Shown here piece after piece: positions 24,152 to 38,307 of a stretch of DNA of 64,000 nucleotides. Position 1 is the stretch's first letter. Every line of letters starts with the position of its first letter. Both the position numbers and the translations under genes were made by a program. Under the pieces are notes generated by a model. That model was not told the DNA's origin. It worked only from the letters and a program-made list of their open reading frames with translations, and ran no database searches. This DNA is from Allacma fusca (Eukaryota; Arthropoda; Collembola; Symphypleona; Sminthuridae): the NCBI GenBank assembly GCA_947179485.1, contig OX359247.1, positions 47,155,131-47,219,130 on the forward strand. The letters run 5' to 3'.

Positions 24152-27100
24152 CTGGAAAGAAACATAATTCTCGGATTAAAATCCCTCCTAGGTGTCTTGT
24201 AAGAAGGTATAGGTAATTATTACTTCTTGATAAATGGAAAAAATACTATTTTTATCTAAATGTAACTACAGCATTTCACTTTTAGGAACATTGGAACTCC
24301 CAGACGTCATTTACAGCCTATTTTGCATTTTTGCACGTACCATCTGAACTTTCCCTGTGTATATGTAACCTGAAATTATTTACGATCTCACAATCAGACT
24401 GTGCGAAGTGGGCTTAGAAGAGCGTGCTTTTTAGAGCTTCTGTATAGTAGTAAAGAATATAACAATTACAGAGGTTGTTAAATTGTAAAGAAATCAAATG
24501 CATTCCTCTACCCTACAGACTCGTGCATAATGGGATGTCTGTGCCCAAATCCATGTCGAACATAATGTCTGCACAAAAAGGGCAATAAACCTAATCGGCA
24601 ATTAATCACTATTATGTATATATCTCCCGTCCGAATTCCCTTTCAGGACTCCTTCAATTTGATGGTGTTGTAAGATCGGAGGAGAGTAACATGGAAACAC
24701 TCTCACATCCACACAAACCCCCTCATAATAGTTTTATAGGGCCCAGTGTACATTTTCGCTTGTACTCTATCACATCATCTCAACTACAACTTTTAAGCGT
24801 CTTCTTCAGGTCCTTAAGATTAATGGGGTGAAGGGAGAAGAGTCAATTGAAAATGTGTTTTAAATGTTATTTTAAATTGCTCTAAAAAACACCTCACATA
24901 AAACACAATCTCCCCTATAATCCCCTCCCCTCAAGATGATCCATCCTATGAAGGAGCTCCCAAGGATTAAAACTAGATATATCAAAATCCTGTAGAATCT
25001 CCTTCCAGACCGCGACAAACCATGCACAATCTCACATATAAAAAAAACTTGTATGATTTTTAATCCCTTGAGGTCCCATCAGTAGTCACTCGGAACTCAC
25101 TAAACTGACAACCGTCTACTGTCTACTGGAGAGGGGACAGGTTGGAGAAATTGAATTAAATCGTAAATAACGTCATAACTTCATCACTCCACAACAATGG
25201 ACCTTACACGAGTCCCAGACACAGCATGCATACAGACACACTCTTGATGTTTTGACACTAAAGCAGGGCAAAAGTCAGGAACAAAAACTAACAAAAGCCT
25301 TGGGATTTGTTTCCTCCATCAAAACTATATATATCTATACAATATATGAAGGGAAAACAAAAGAAACAAGTTTTTTTTTATTAAAACATATTGTAGTACA
25401 CAATAGCCGTATTAATTTCTCCTGTATTAAAGTTCCGAGGAACTGGAATAAATCAAACTTAAAGAGTTTTAGTCCTAACTATGCAGTATATATTAAGTTG
25501 CTCAAATACTTCCCTCCTCTCATTATACAATGGGGAGAGTAAATATGGAGCTTCCTTTTGGACGAGCGGGATTCGGAGGAAAGAAATCATTGGAGATACA
25601 ATGAAAATAATCAACGTGATTTGTCTCCTCCTCAAAGGGAATTTGCCTGATCGGGACGCCTCGCGCTCATAGTGCAAAGGGTAGAGAAACTCGTCAGGTA
25701 ATTAACTATAAATAATTGAAGATGAAAAGTCAATGTCATGGTGGCAAGGAGGGAGAGACGTTCCCATCTTGACCCCGATTATATCCTTAGTCTCCCTTTG
25801 GTTTTATCTGTTGAAAACGTCCAGACATGTTCCTACCTTTGGTTCATTTTTTGTTCAATTTTTTTTTCTTATTGTAATCATACCCTTTCGTACACCTACT
25901 TTTACATAAGGACAAAAGCACTAACGCACATGTGAAACCCAAGTTATTTTTCTTCCTCACACAATCCTTAACCCGATACCTGATGTGAGGGGGGTGCATG
26001 TGTGTGAGGCTATATTTATGTGTGTACTGTACACATGCACTGTATACAATATTCATATTGTAATAATTCCCTCGTCAAAAATCTTAGAAGCATATTCTAT
26101 CCATGTATGATGGAAGTTCTCACTCCTATACTCACCTCACCATTACTGCTTCATCGAGGTATGAAGTCCATGTATCATCACTTGGTTAAAAAAAAGATTT
26201 GAACTGTAATAAACCTATGAGCATGCAGGCTCTTGTATTTTTAGGTTTGTGCCTCTGTAAGTATAGGGGATGAAAAAAAGGGGGATATGATGCATTTATA
26301 ACCCTCCAAGACTTCTCAGGACTGTTCGTACTCTTATCTCTGTGTATAGTTATTTACTTATACAATAAAAGCAATTTTACAAGGAAGTCATTAAAGTGTG
26401 AACGACTTTCTATAAATACAAGGAAGATTCATGTGTATGTATTATACACCGGCTCCAAATAGCTTTAAAAAGGATGTACAGGAAATTTCACCTGTTCCCC
26501 TTCCCGAAATTAATAGAGTTGATAGAAATTTTGGCTGGGGATAGGAACACAACAAAAACTACCAACGGATGTGAATACTCCTGAGTCCTCAATGGACTCT
26601 TATATTTACTCACTGTGAGGAATATAATTGCTTAACAGCATGCAGTAAAAACTTTTTGAGGTTTACTGATTATTACTGTGCCGGCTCCAGCAACTATCTT
26701 ACCTACCCTTTCAATTCCGGAGTAGCGCATGATGTTCAGAAAAATAAATTCTGGTTCCTTCCATAAAGGAAACATAAGTTGGAGACTAAATGTCCCTCCG
26801 TAAAAGTATAGAATCAGTTTAGTGTATAATTACATAATATGTAATTTTGTGTAGGTATATTTGTACTAAATACAGCATTACTCCATGAATTCATTTTTGT
26901 CCTTTAATTATTGCGACTGTAATTTGAGACTTTGAAATCAGATCCGGAGATATTTTCAGGAGGAACTTGAAATATTAATGAAAATAGTATTCACTAAAAT
27001 CCAAACCCTAAAATATTATTTATGCTCAACTTTGACATTCAAGGCAAATGGAAATGAGTGCGGGAATGGCCGGAAATGGCGCGGAGATTGTCACCCTGAT

Positions 27101-30100
27101 GGAGTTACATTTGTAGAACTGAGGTGAAATCAAAATTTGAATAAACAAATATTTACATAAAACCCCAGTGAATCCCATCATCCCAGACATACAGACCTAA
27201 CGGGTAGAGAACCAAGATTTGACCACAACTTTCATGTAAGTTACAAGTTAAAGAACACACTTGATCTGGAAATGATTCTTGACCACCTACTAGAGATGGA
27301 ATGCAAAACTCGTGTTTTATTTTTATATAAACATTGTTATTAATCTCTGAGACTCCACTAGACATGGAGTTACATCACGGGAGTCTATTCCAAGGATTCC
27401 AGCAAAAGAAACTAAAGCCAGAGTTGAAATTTATCGTGGCTCACAATTTTCAGGGGCTGGGCTATACCAATATGAATGACCTTGTCTTAAGTACGTCTTA
27501 TGTACATATATAAGTCTCATATACAAGGAACTAATTCGTACATATGTACCTACAGAAGATATGTAAGTACATGAAGTACTGACTATGTGAGTTAGAATGT
27601 TAGAAAATAGTTTCAAATGAATAGTTCAACTTTAAAGCAAGGGAGTTGGAGAGCGGTTGATGGAAGATACAGCAGCCCTTTCTTTCTCCTTGTACAAATA
27701 CGTAAAGAAATTCCGACTACGAATGTGTAGGGAATTATTTGTGTAAACAACGTTTCGGACGGCTCATACCCTTTGGATTATTAACACTTGCATGACAGGC
27801 ATACAAACTGTGATTTGAATTTGTACGGACGATTTAAGTAGATATGTACTCAGGAACGACACTAGTAGATTTTTCCTATCAAAAATGTGTGAGGAGGAAT
27901 GAAATTAGAAGATCCACATCAGAATCCAGTTTTTAGTTTCTCAGAGCGTCTAAAAGTTGAACTTACTTGAAAATGCTCCCAACTGGAAAGTTTTATCACC
28001 TGGTTGGATACTCTCAACCCTAACTTTTACCATAACAGAGTTTGCTTTGTCTAGGTTTTACAACTACGGGTACTTACTACCCATGTATTCATGTATGTAT
28101 TATTCTACTTAACATCTAAGTTAAAATCCAGTTTGAAACTTACCCTAACATAGAGGAATAGTTTCACTTTCTTCGACCATTTTCTTAAAAGAATTTGAGG
28201 CAATTACAGTGACTATTATGAACGCTTGGGTGTTTTCCCACTGATAAAGGTAAAAAGAATTTCCTTAATTAATTTCATTTAGGCTCATTTAAGCTCAATT
28301 AAATTTTATCTGGATTCTAAATAATCCCTGAGTCCGTCTCCCTCGCACCCATGCTCATCTTGTGAGCGTAATTTAAAAGGTAACCATTCCATCAAGTCAA
28401 ACAGGATGAGATGGCTTGAGAAGATAGAGGATGTGTGTACAAGGCTACGGGAAAAAAAGGGAAGACAATTTAAAACATGACTGTGAACTTGGTCCTTTGG
28501 TTAGTCCGAGCCGTTAACTAGAATGCACCGTAATTCCTGCCCTGTCCATCCCTCACTATCTCACTACTAATCGGATTTTTCCTCTCATTTGTTTCATTAG
28601 CGCACGAAGTCCATGGACATAAGGAAGAACCACCGCTTATTTATATTTTGGGATAGAATAAGGCCGAGCTCCCGAACAATATTCTGAGGCAATTCCGACC
28701 CGAAAAGCCCAAAATATCCACCTCTACCACTTTCCCCTAATTTGTGGATAACATAACTCAAGGTTGGGGGAAAGATAGCGCTACCAATAGTTGATGCGTA
28801 TAGCAACTTGTTTTACCTCACGATCACACTACTCATACTGTATATGTGTAAGATATACAGCCAATGCGGAAACTAAACCCTACATTTTTATCTAAAATCT
28901 TTCTTTTCCTCCGACATTATTTTTAAATAGTGTCTACAAAAGTGCAGTTTTTGTTGGGAGTCCTCATAATCCCACTGAACGGAAACCTGAGCCTTAACCC
29001 TAGTAGTTCTGGTAAGTATTCTCTGGTAGTTGTAGATATAGTTTCACAATATTGTTTCCTCTGATTTGTGAGCATTTTTTATGTAATGTCTGGAGCATTG
29101 AAAATCCCGTAAATTAAACCCAAGGTCCATTTGCTAAAGGAATTCCAAGTGTTGGCCACAATTGGTTACATGAGACCAACAAGTTTTTCTGGAAACCATA
29201 AAATGGTAAAGTTGCACAGTCACATAAAAATCAACAGTTTACAAGGAAAATCCCGCGGATGTGATTCCTTTTGTCTAAATGACATTATACTTTGTCCTGG
29301 TCCACCTCAATAGTTAGCAGTTGTAAAGTCTAGGTCAGTTTAGCCTGTCGGAATACTAAATGGCTCGGTGTTCGTGTGATACCAGGAGGAGACCCCACCA
29401 CCTATAGAGACACTAACCTGCGTTATAGGAAATTGTTCCCCGCCTCGTGCTCCTCCACACACACATTTCCTTGTGTCTATAAAGGAGGAGACCCTCTTGA
29501 CGGCAGATACATATTGAGAGAACAAAAACGAGCCTCTGATATGAATATCAAGTAGAGGGAAAACTGCTCCAGCCTTTTAAGATGTCCCTCTGTGACTAAT
29601 AAATCTTTAAGTCTCAAGAAGAATGGCTATTTACCATTTGGACGGAATGCTATTCGAAAATTGTACTTGGGCCTTAAAAAAGCAAGTCAGAGCTCTCTCT
29701 CTCTCAGTCAAAGGTCTTCATACAAAGGAGATGAGCGGAAAACAGACCGTACATACTGTAATGCCATATACATATACAGAGTTACATATGAGCTAAGCAA
29801 CTGAACACACAGAGACTGAGACACGGAACTAAATTCTTACGTAGATACTTTTACATACATAAGTATACGGCAAAAAATCTGGAGGATTGAAATTATTGTA
29901 CTTAATTCATCCAGTAAATTTTTTTTTACAAGGAACATCTTACAACTGACCATATCGTTTCTTACAATTTGTTATCCTAATCTTTGCTGGATCCAATGGA
30001 AGAAATATCGATAATTTTTTTTTATATCTTGGAGCATCATATGGGAAATTATTCACATTTTTTTGCACAAAAAATAAATAGAATTTGCAGCACCCGCGGT

Positions 30101-30527
30101 TGACTAATAAAACGTCATTTGTTTTTACGACTGGAATGTTACAATGATAAAGGATCTTGTACCATTCAAAGGAAAAGTGCAAAAACAAGATGTGAGTAGA
30201 ATTATTGGTAAATGCTGAGGAGCTGGCGTTAAACTATTTAAGGTATGTGCGTATAAAAAGGAGATAAAATGCTCAATGTCAGAATTAATAATGTGCAGCT
30301 TATTGTGGCTTCACCAATCCGACGACCAAGTTTGGTAGTTATTGATGTAGGTTAAACTTGTGTAGGATTTGATGTTCCTCCGTCCTTTTTTTTATTAGTC
30401 TCATCTTGGCTAAATACAAAAGGGACAAGGGAGTATAAACTCTGAGACTCGTCGTGCTTTCCGTCAAGGAAAAAGTCTATAGAGGTTCAGGTGAGCAGGG
30501 GAGAAATAAACAGGTAATTTATTATAC
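24152..30527 (-). other. Intron 2 of the PHLDB-like gene (6.4 kb)
   Basis: Separates the FHA core (exon 2) from its last strands (exon 3). AT-rich, with no supported exon on either strand and no long repeat seen. Confidence 0.7.
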
Positions 30528-30719
30528 CTGGGACAAGAGGAGTGGGTCCAGAGATAGGCACGTCGTCCACGGCTGTCAGCTCACTGATAGGATGGAGAAT
30601 TACTTCATCATCGACAGAATTCCTCTCTATAAAGCAATGTTGAGGCTCCACTCCCGTCCCATGCAAAACTACATCTGGAGGTTTGAGGCAACCCCGACCA
30701 GTTCCGAGCATTGTTACAC
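30528..30719 (-). CDS. PHLDB: Exon 2: core of FHA domain
   Basis: 192 bp, phase 1 in and phase 1 out, with acceptor TTTTAG and donor CCAG|GTATAA. Read in frame it gives GVTMLGTG, then a Pro-rich turn, then VVLHGTGVEPQHCFIERN and a segment with VILHP and VDDVPISGPTPLVPG. This follows the FHA plan: glycine turn (LGTG), the G-x-x-x-x-H motif in which His pairs with the phosphothreonine loop (GVEPQHC), and the strand leading to the last two strands in exon 3. PHLDB1/2 have the same GPGLAPEHCYIE-type motif. The usual Arg of canonical phosphopeptide-binding FHA domains is present only as R in LGTGRG, so phosphothreonine binding is not assured. Confidence 0.85.
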
Positions 30720-32783
30720 CTAAAATAAATGAAAAAAAAAATAATACAATCTTAGAGATTTTTGCACCGTACGTACCCACAGTCAAGCTCTCCCTAATTG
30801 ATTTTAACCATCCTACTGAACAGCTCATGTGTAATCAAATGTTATTATCCTCCAGGGATACAGTACTTAAGTGTAGAGCTTGGGAAAGAACTATGCGGTG
30901 TGGTAAATTAAGGGTTTGCCATTAAGTAGTTGAAGTTTGAGGAGATCGAGATCGAGGAAACTGTTCCATCTCCATTAGACCATGCCATGGTTACATTTCA
31001 TATGCTTCCCCATACTCAATATATGGGATCTCTAGTAGTAGCCAAACTGATCACTGATACCACAAAAGTACTTAATATCCCAATATCAACAAGTTCACTT
31101 ATATATGTACCTATATATGTACATGCACTCTCTAACTCACACATAGTGTAAGGAAGGTCTGACTGATTGCGATTACTACACTTGAATTTCATTACCTCGG
31201 AGGCTAAAACATCTGCAAATATATATGCGTCACTATATCTATAAAGCTCAGAGTGTAAGTTCAACACACGAGAGGATTTTCTGCTAAACTCCTAATTTTC
31301 ATACCAAATCCTTGAGAATCTTCCCCGATCAATTTTACTTATTCATTGCTTCCCTCTCTCTCTCTGTCTCTGAGCCATTTCAAAACCATGAACATTCATC
31401 CAAGCTGTCAATGACCATTGGCGGACCTCAACTTATACGTGTACAGGAGAACGCTGGCAAATCCTCAATCTTAAGTCAATCTCTGAACTAGACACACGAG
31501 AAAAATCAACTATTATGGTGACAAGAGGAAACCAAACATATTACGAGCCCCGTTTGATCACTCTATACTCATCCCGTGGAAATAAATCTGAAACTTTAGG
31601 TAATAGGGGCATTATATTATGAATGTGGTTACACATACAATAAATCAAATCTTCAAGTTTTTACAGTTACGTCATATTATTGTAGAGAGATGCAATAATT
31701 TAATTTTTGCTCTAAACTCCGCAGAATCTGGAGATCAAAAATTGGCATGTATTGGCAATAAAGTGTAATGTGATTTGTTCCTATTTTAATTTGACTATCA
31801 ATTGTCTATTGATCCTCTGATTGTGAGTCCTGAGATCCTCCAATTTTTCATTAGTCCAATGACAACATTATGAATTCCCATTACTATTCACTACGAGCTT
31901 ACGTAGCCTGAAGCCAAAAGCTATCAGGATTTGTGCAAACTGTATATGCACGCAAAAAGACAGCAGAGCTTACAGCTTACAACTATATGTATATCCACAT
32001 GTTATGCTATAGGTATTTATACATAAGTACAACAGTTTAATTTTGTAAGGAGTTACTTGGATTTGAAGATATTCCGACTTAAGGGATTAATTTGTACAGA
32101 AAGCTAAATCCCTTGAACATAAGCCAACACATTTACTTGCACTTTGCACACATCTCCATATAACTATTAGTATCCAAGCCGGCTCTAGTTCTGAAATGTC
32201 AAGTGTATCTAATAGCAATTGGAAAAATGTTGATAGAGACTGTTAGGGGAGCTTTGGAAGTTGGAAGGAATATTTTACCTATCGGTTGAGTGAAATTGGA
32301 CTGAAATGCTTAAATGTAATTTATACGATTCCAAGAATTTCATGCCCTACCAATCATTGAACGTCAGGTCGACATGGAGAGGGAAACAATTAATTTGCAA
32401 GTTTGAACAGCCCGTTCTGTGGGGATGGCTGGAAGAAAGTGATACGCAGATGTTTACTATAGTTTCATAATGCTTGACTGGCCCATCCTTCCTATAGATT
32501 TATTAGGAGTTTTCCCTGTTTGAAGAATAATCCCGCTCCTGCACCATATGGCAACATGATCACAATTCAATTCCCCGCATGCATAAAATTGCATCTCGGA
32601 GAGCCACAATCTTCATAATAGCTAGTTCAAGTTTTGGTCAAAGTATACACATCACAGGATGAAATATTAGAGGTGAGCGTAAAATTACATTGTGTGTTAT
32701 GTATGCATAAAAGTCATAAAATTGTTTCACAGCTTGCAAAAAGGTCAGAGGGCATCCTTTCTTGTCACCTATGACTGTGTCTG

Positions 32784-32822
32784 TGAGAGAGAGAGAGAGA
32801 GAGAGAGAGTGTGTGTGTGTGT
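32784..32822. repeat. Compound (GA)n(GT)n microsatellite
   Basis: About 13 GA units are followed directly by about 7 GT units inside intron 1. Confidence 0.95.
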
Positions 32823-35800
32823 CTGTTTGAGATAGTGAAGAGAATCAAGAGATGATTTTTCACTCAAACTTAAACAAACTTTCAACACACTTACACTCAA
32901 CTACATCAGCTCATCTCATCGGCAGTCTTCCCATGTAAACATACTCAATCCTCACTCCCTCGCCATGGTCCCAGAGACAGGGACTTGATTCAACTCAGCA
33001 GTCACCGGTCCAAGTGCATAAGTTATAGTAACACAGATGAAAGGCAACTCTTGATAAAAAAAAATATTTTTTCGAGACCTCACGCAAAGAGCGACAAGAA
33101 ATGAAAACAATGGATGAAAAAAACGGGGGAAGGATCAGAGTCCCAAGTTGAATCCTTCCATTGTGCTACTCTTCTATGTTCTAATGAAGACTTACATCGT
33201 GATCAACTGTTGACGCTGATTTACAGCGCAATCAGAGCCTTCATCATTAGAATAACGAAAATCTATTCCCAATCAGAGACCTAAAACCATGCCACCATTC
33301 TCCTTACGGTACAGGACTTCAAAGAACCATGTGTAGGAAATGCCAGGATTTGAACACAAAACTTATGCTCATACTTTTACGAAATACCAAAAATTATTCT
33401 CAACAAGAAAAAAAAATAGTCAGAAATATATTTCTTTTTATATTTATTCCAAAATTTGTACATATTGATACAAAGCAATCTACTTTTAAAAATGAGAGCA
33501 TTTTCTTTCACATAGCTAAATGCATATGTGGGCATGGTGAGGCCAAGTTAATTAAGAGCAAGAATAACACGATAATCCTTAAACGTCTTCAATACTATTT
33601 GCATACTGCTTCGTGCAAATGTATGTACAGTTGCTCACAATTATTTAGAAATTTCTACACACAATAATCCCACAATATATGGACAGAGCAAAAAAAAGCT
33701 AAATAGAGCCGTTTAAAAGCTAACAATAAAAAAAACATTCAAGATCAAAGAGGATTTTTCTATTTAGTCCAGTCCTCCTGTTTCAGAATAGGACAACGAC
33801 TTGGGACTTTTCTGTCAATATCAACCCATTACAATGTAAATGCTCAGAAAATAACTGTAATTATTACCTTCCAACCAATTACGCTCACTTTTCAGCCCGG
33901 ACGTAAGTACTCATTATGCTTTATTAGCATCTTGTGTGTAATTTTGCTAAAAACTTGAACAAACGGCCTCTCCCGTCACTTTCCCATTTTTGAGCTGGTA
34001 ATTTCCCAATTGTAATTTTTTCTTTTAATGATGATTTTAGCTCTGAATGTAGACATGTGGACGTATGTACTATGTACGGACGTACTAGTAGGAATTCATG
34101 TCCTCACACATTATTAAACAGTACGGAGAGTTCTGTGATGGCCATAAATTCTCAAAGGGATCTTACGAGACATTTTGCACGCAGTACTCAATTCATTAAG
34201 CATTTCTTCAAGTTTCACGCTCAACTTGGATGATGAATGTGTTGCTGTGCAGAACTCCGAGCCAAAGAAAGTCAACTAATGTGGCCTTTACATCCATTGA
34301 CCGGAGTAACAGCATTGTATCTTATACAGGGACGATCCGCTATCTCTATATTCGATCTGACTCTTTCTACGCCTTATTCAAGAAGATACATTGAATTATA
34401 GGTTGGGTACAGATATACAAGGAACCTATGGCCAAGTGCATATGTGCTGTAAGTCACGCATAAAAACGTCCAGCCGTGTACATAGGGACACGTAACATAT
34501 GTACATATGTAGATATGTAATGCATATTGTTAAGGAACCAAGTACATCCAGACTGTACACAGCAGGAGGACTGTATTCAGATAAATGAATTGACTTCATC
34601 GGCAGTGCATACACAACTAATTCATTCCTTGGGTTAATCTAATCTGGAAATGAATTGAAAATGTTTTCAGAGGCATATATGTTGACAATCTTGCAGAAAT
34701 TCCCTGAGTATTTGCAAAGGAGAGGATTCATTCAAGTTGAACCTTTGAACGGAAGACGTTGATTATATGCAAAGGAATTAGTTCAAGACGAGGATAAACG
34801 ACTTGAGTAAACTCTACGCTCCCTCCATGCCCTCTCAATAAGATCATAGTAGGAGTTCAAATTACCCAAATAAATTGAAAGCGAAATTAAAATTGGGAGC
34901 AGGGAGATGCGTGCAGAGGTTCTGCATTGGATCGTGAGGAAGACTGACTGCAGTCGGGGTGTGAGTAAAAGGAGCGAACCAATTGGAACCCTTATACTTG
35001 ACAAGATTATCTTCCCAGCCTGACATTAAAATCTAATGAAAAAAAACAAGTTCAAATAGAACTCATTCCAGTAAATATATAGAGAGTGAAGAATAAATTA
35101 CAAATACGTGAGCTTCCATTTCAACCGAGTATAAAAATTTCGAACGAACTTTCCAATTTGCTCCAATCAAACCCTCGGCGTCATTTGCACTTTTACTAAC
35201 TACTCAATTGTTAATTTTTCCAATTCTAGACGACAGCACTCCCTATATGTAATTATCTATCTGTGACTCTGTAGGCCGGCCCTGTTAACTCAAGGGAGGA
35301 CAACGAAGGACTTGGTACTAAAAGCACGTTTTGGGCCGGGACCAAGACCCAAGGTTCTCCATAGCATTACAAAAACACACTGGAATGAGTCAAGCACATA
35401 GTTTAAAGCACTTGAGAGTTCTTTGCCGGTAGAGTTTAGAAGGATTGAGACTTGGAGGAAGATAATGAAGTGAGTCGATGAAGAGGAACGTTTTAGATCG
35501 GGGAAGATGATTTCAGTTGAAAGAATAAATTTTACTATGAGACTATAAATTTCTTTCCTAGAATATAATTGACACTGGCTCTCACTCCACAAGCACTTCA
35601 ATTCACAATGAATGAACAAAAGAATCATTCCGATAAACTTGGGAGTCGTCACACTATACCGTAAATTTATCTGCCAACCAATTTATCCTCAGAGTTCAAT
35701 TCAGCCATGAGTGAGATAGGGGAATTAAACAGGAGCAACAGATCTGGATCCCTAGAATATTACAAAATACTAAAAGCGACCTGCATTTCCCCTCCTGAAT

Positions 35801-37446
35801 TCCCCTGTGCGGATGTTGCACATATGCTCATAGGTATGGAGTTGTACATAGTTTTTTTTTTCACTATGTCCTACCTTATTACTTGTACATCAGCTGAGGG
35901 AAATATTGCAAATTTGCGAATGTTGCCACAATTTAAATATGATATCACTTCATCAAGTGAAACTCTTTCATTACCAGGAAATAGCTTAAGAAACACAAGT
36001 GCTGTAAGCCTCCCTACTAAATACGTCCTTACGAGTGAGCGTGAACACATAGATATACATATGTAATTACGTATGTACATGTCTGCATATGATATACAAT
36101 ATAAATAAGATATGGATATTATTATTACTTAACCACTGACAATGAGAACTGCACACATGAAATTCTAGAAGAATCGAGCATTTAAAACGTGCCCGACAAT
36201 AGAAGCCCTAACAGTGAGCAGGCCTTTTAGGCACATACATACACACAAATATGCATTTACGTATCCTTGTGATGGTACCCCATGTAAAAAAAATTCGAAA
36301 CAAGACGCAAATTTCAGTTGCTGTACTTGCAAATTCCACTTGACAGAAGATTGACGTAATTAACAAGTAGGAACAGGCATTCTGGTTTGCAATTTAAATT
36401 GGAGGAAGTATTTATTATGACTTTCTCACATCAACAACAACTGCAGGCTTGTGTACCTAACTGTACCTATGTATGTGTACTTAATTATATACATACACAT
36501 GTACGTGCATATACTTTCATGTGTTTCCCTCCCTGCATTATGATTCATAAATTCTTCCATTCTGTATATCTACTAGTGTTAAATCAATTTTTAGCAGATT
36601 CAGCTTCATCTACCCTGATGCTTACTGCTATGGTATAATTATCTGTCGAAAATTCATGATAATAGTTATTTTGCAAGCCTTTCAAAGCTGTTGATTTCTA
36701 GTGCAAGACCCAAAGCTCTATGAAAAAAAAACAAGTATGAAAAACGTTTCATTCTATTTAAATAAAATTGTATCAATGAGTTTCCACGTTTCAGATAGAT
36801 ATATGTAATTATACACACATAGCTAACCGAAACAGATATGGGTTAAGAGGGGGCTTCATACGTACAATTATTTAGCATTGAAGTTTAGACTACTGTGACT
36901 TGTGTGTAGTAATTAAATTAATACTAATAAATAAATTAATAACAGTAATTTGTCTCAAGGCCACGGACGGAATTCCGGATTCGCTTTAACAACAATCAGG
37001 TCTCTCATGACTGCTGACGTGGTCTCAGGAATTGGCAGTACTGGGGGAAAAGGGGTGCTGATTATTCCTGATAATGAATGTCCAATACCCTTCAATCAAC
37101 TCCAGTAAGTCCAGTCAAGCTGGTTGTAATACATAGTGATAGTACAATGTTCTTGTGGAGCCAGTTTGTTCCTCCACCAAGATTAGTTTTGTAATAAATA
37201 TCCTATTAATTACGAGACTACACACATGTACGCTCGTACTTATCCATGCATGAATTCGTTTCTGATTTCCGACCTTATCCCTGTCCATACATATGCAAAT
37301 TGCACACCAGGACACCGCACTAGATGCAATAGTAGATGCATAACCTCACATTTCCTATTTGGCACAAATATAACAAGCCCATACGGTAGTTCTGCTCCAC
37401 AGTGGCTTTATAACCTATGGGATAGTGTTGAATAGTCAATAAATTA

Positions 37447-37629
37447 TTGGAAATTAGTAGCGGTTCCCTTTGTAAGCACACAACAGAGATACATAGCTCC
37501 TCAGCAGAAATTACTCGATACATGGAAAAAAAACGACTCAGGTGGACGGGGACCATTATCAAGCACAGGACATTAACTAGAGTTAACATCAATAGTAAAA
37601 GTAAATCCAAACCATGGGACGGCACTTGA
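37447..37629 (+). pseudogene. Possible non-LTR retrotransposon C-terminal scrap
   Basis: A 60-codon frame contains ITRYMEKKRLRWTGTIIKH. This resembles the R/K-R-L-R-W-x-G-H-V-x-R segment found after the reverse transcriptase domain in many invertebrate non-LTR elements. The flanking sequence is not open over any length and no polymerase motif (F/YADD) is present, so at most this is an old fragment. A chance match is possible. Confidence 0.3.
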
Positions 37630-37969
37630 GTTAATGAAGACTGAAGCTTGACATTGGCATGCTGCCACGACTGGTAATTCCACTTACCTTTCCTATACTT
37701 AATGCTTGTTAATTGCATACTTGCAATCATAACCTTACATGTTTCAACCACTTCATTTATATTCCTAAATATTCATTTACATACCTCTTTTATGTACAAC
37801 CATCAAGGAACGCATTCAAAACCAAGTGTAATAACCTTTTTCATATTTGCTCAAACTCAAACTCAATCAAATATAAAAACCTTTGACTTTTTCCAATCTG
37901 CTAGTTTAAGTATACGCATGTACATACTACGTAGGTATGTATGTATGTAATTCGTATACACAGATGCAG

Positions 37970-37993
37970 ACACACACACACACACACACACAC
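37970..37993. repeat. (AC)12 microsatellite
   Basis: Uninterrupted AC run in intron 1, about 20 bp after a GTATGTATGTATG run. Confidence 0.95.
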
Positions 37994-38290
37994 TGTGAAT
38001 ATAAATTCAAGTTCACACCGCTCTCTTATCCAACATGATTATCTCCCAGTTTAGATCACGAGATAACTCCAAACAATTTTCTCATTTCAATCTCATTACC
38101 ACCTTGTCTTCTGCATCCGTACTCTCCCCCTCTGTTTTCCCTACTTGATCGAAGAAAAATCCTTCTCTCTATGAGCCACACTATGCAGACACACTAGAAG
38201 TCTATGCGCCTGCTGCCTCCATCAGTTTTACAGCTAAATGGTTTTGGGATGCGGGGGAAACTCTCAACTTGAACTATCTTTCCTATTGAT

Positions 38291-38307
38291 GTGTGTGTGT
38301 GTGTGTG
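38291..38307. repeat. (GT)n microsatellite
   Basis: Perfect GT run of about eight units in intron 1. Confidence 0.9.

Noticed and set aside
35707-36066. 119-codon plus-strand frame with one hydrophobic segment
   Set aside because: No family motif or splice context; composition is what AT-rich DNA gives by chance.
37320-37751. 143-codon minus-strand frame
   Set aside because: Antisense to the retrotransposon-like scrap, no motif, no splice context; length is possible by chance.
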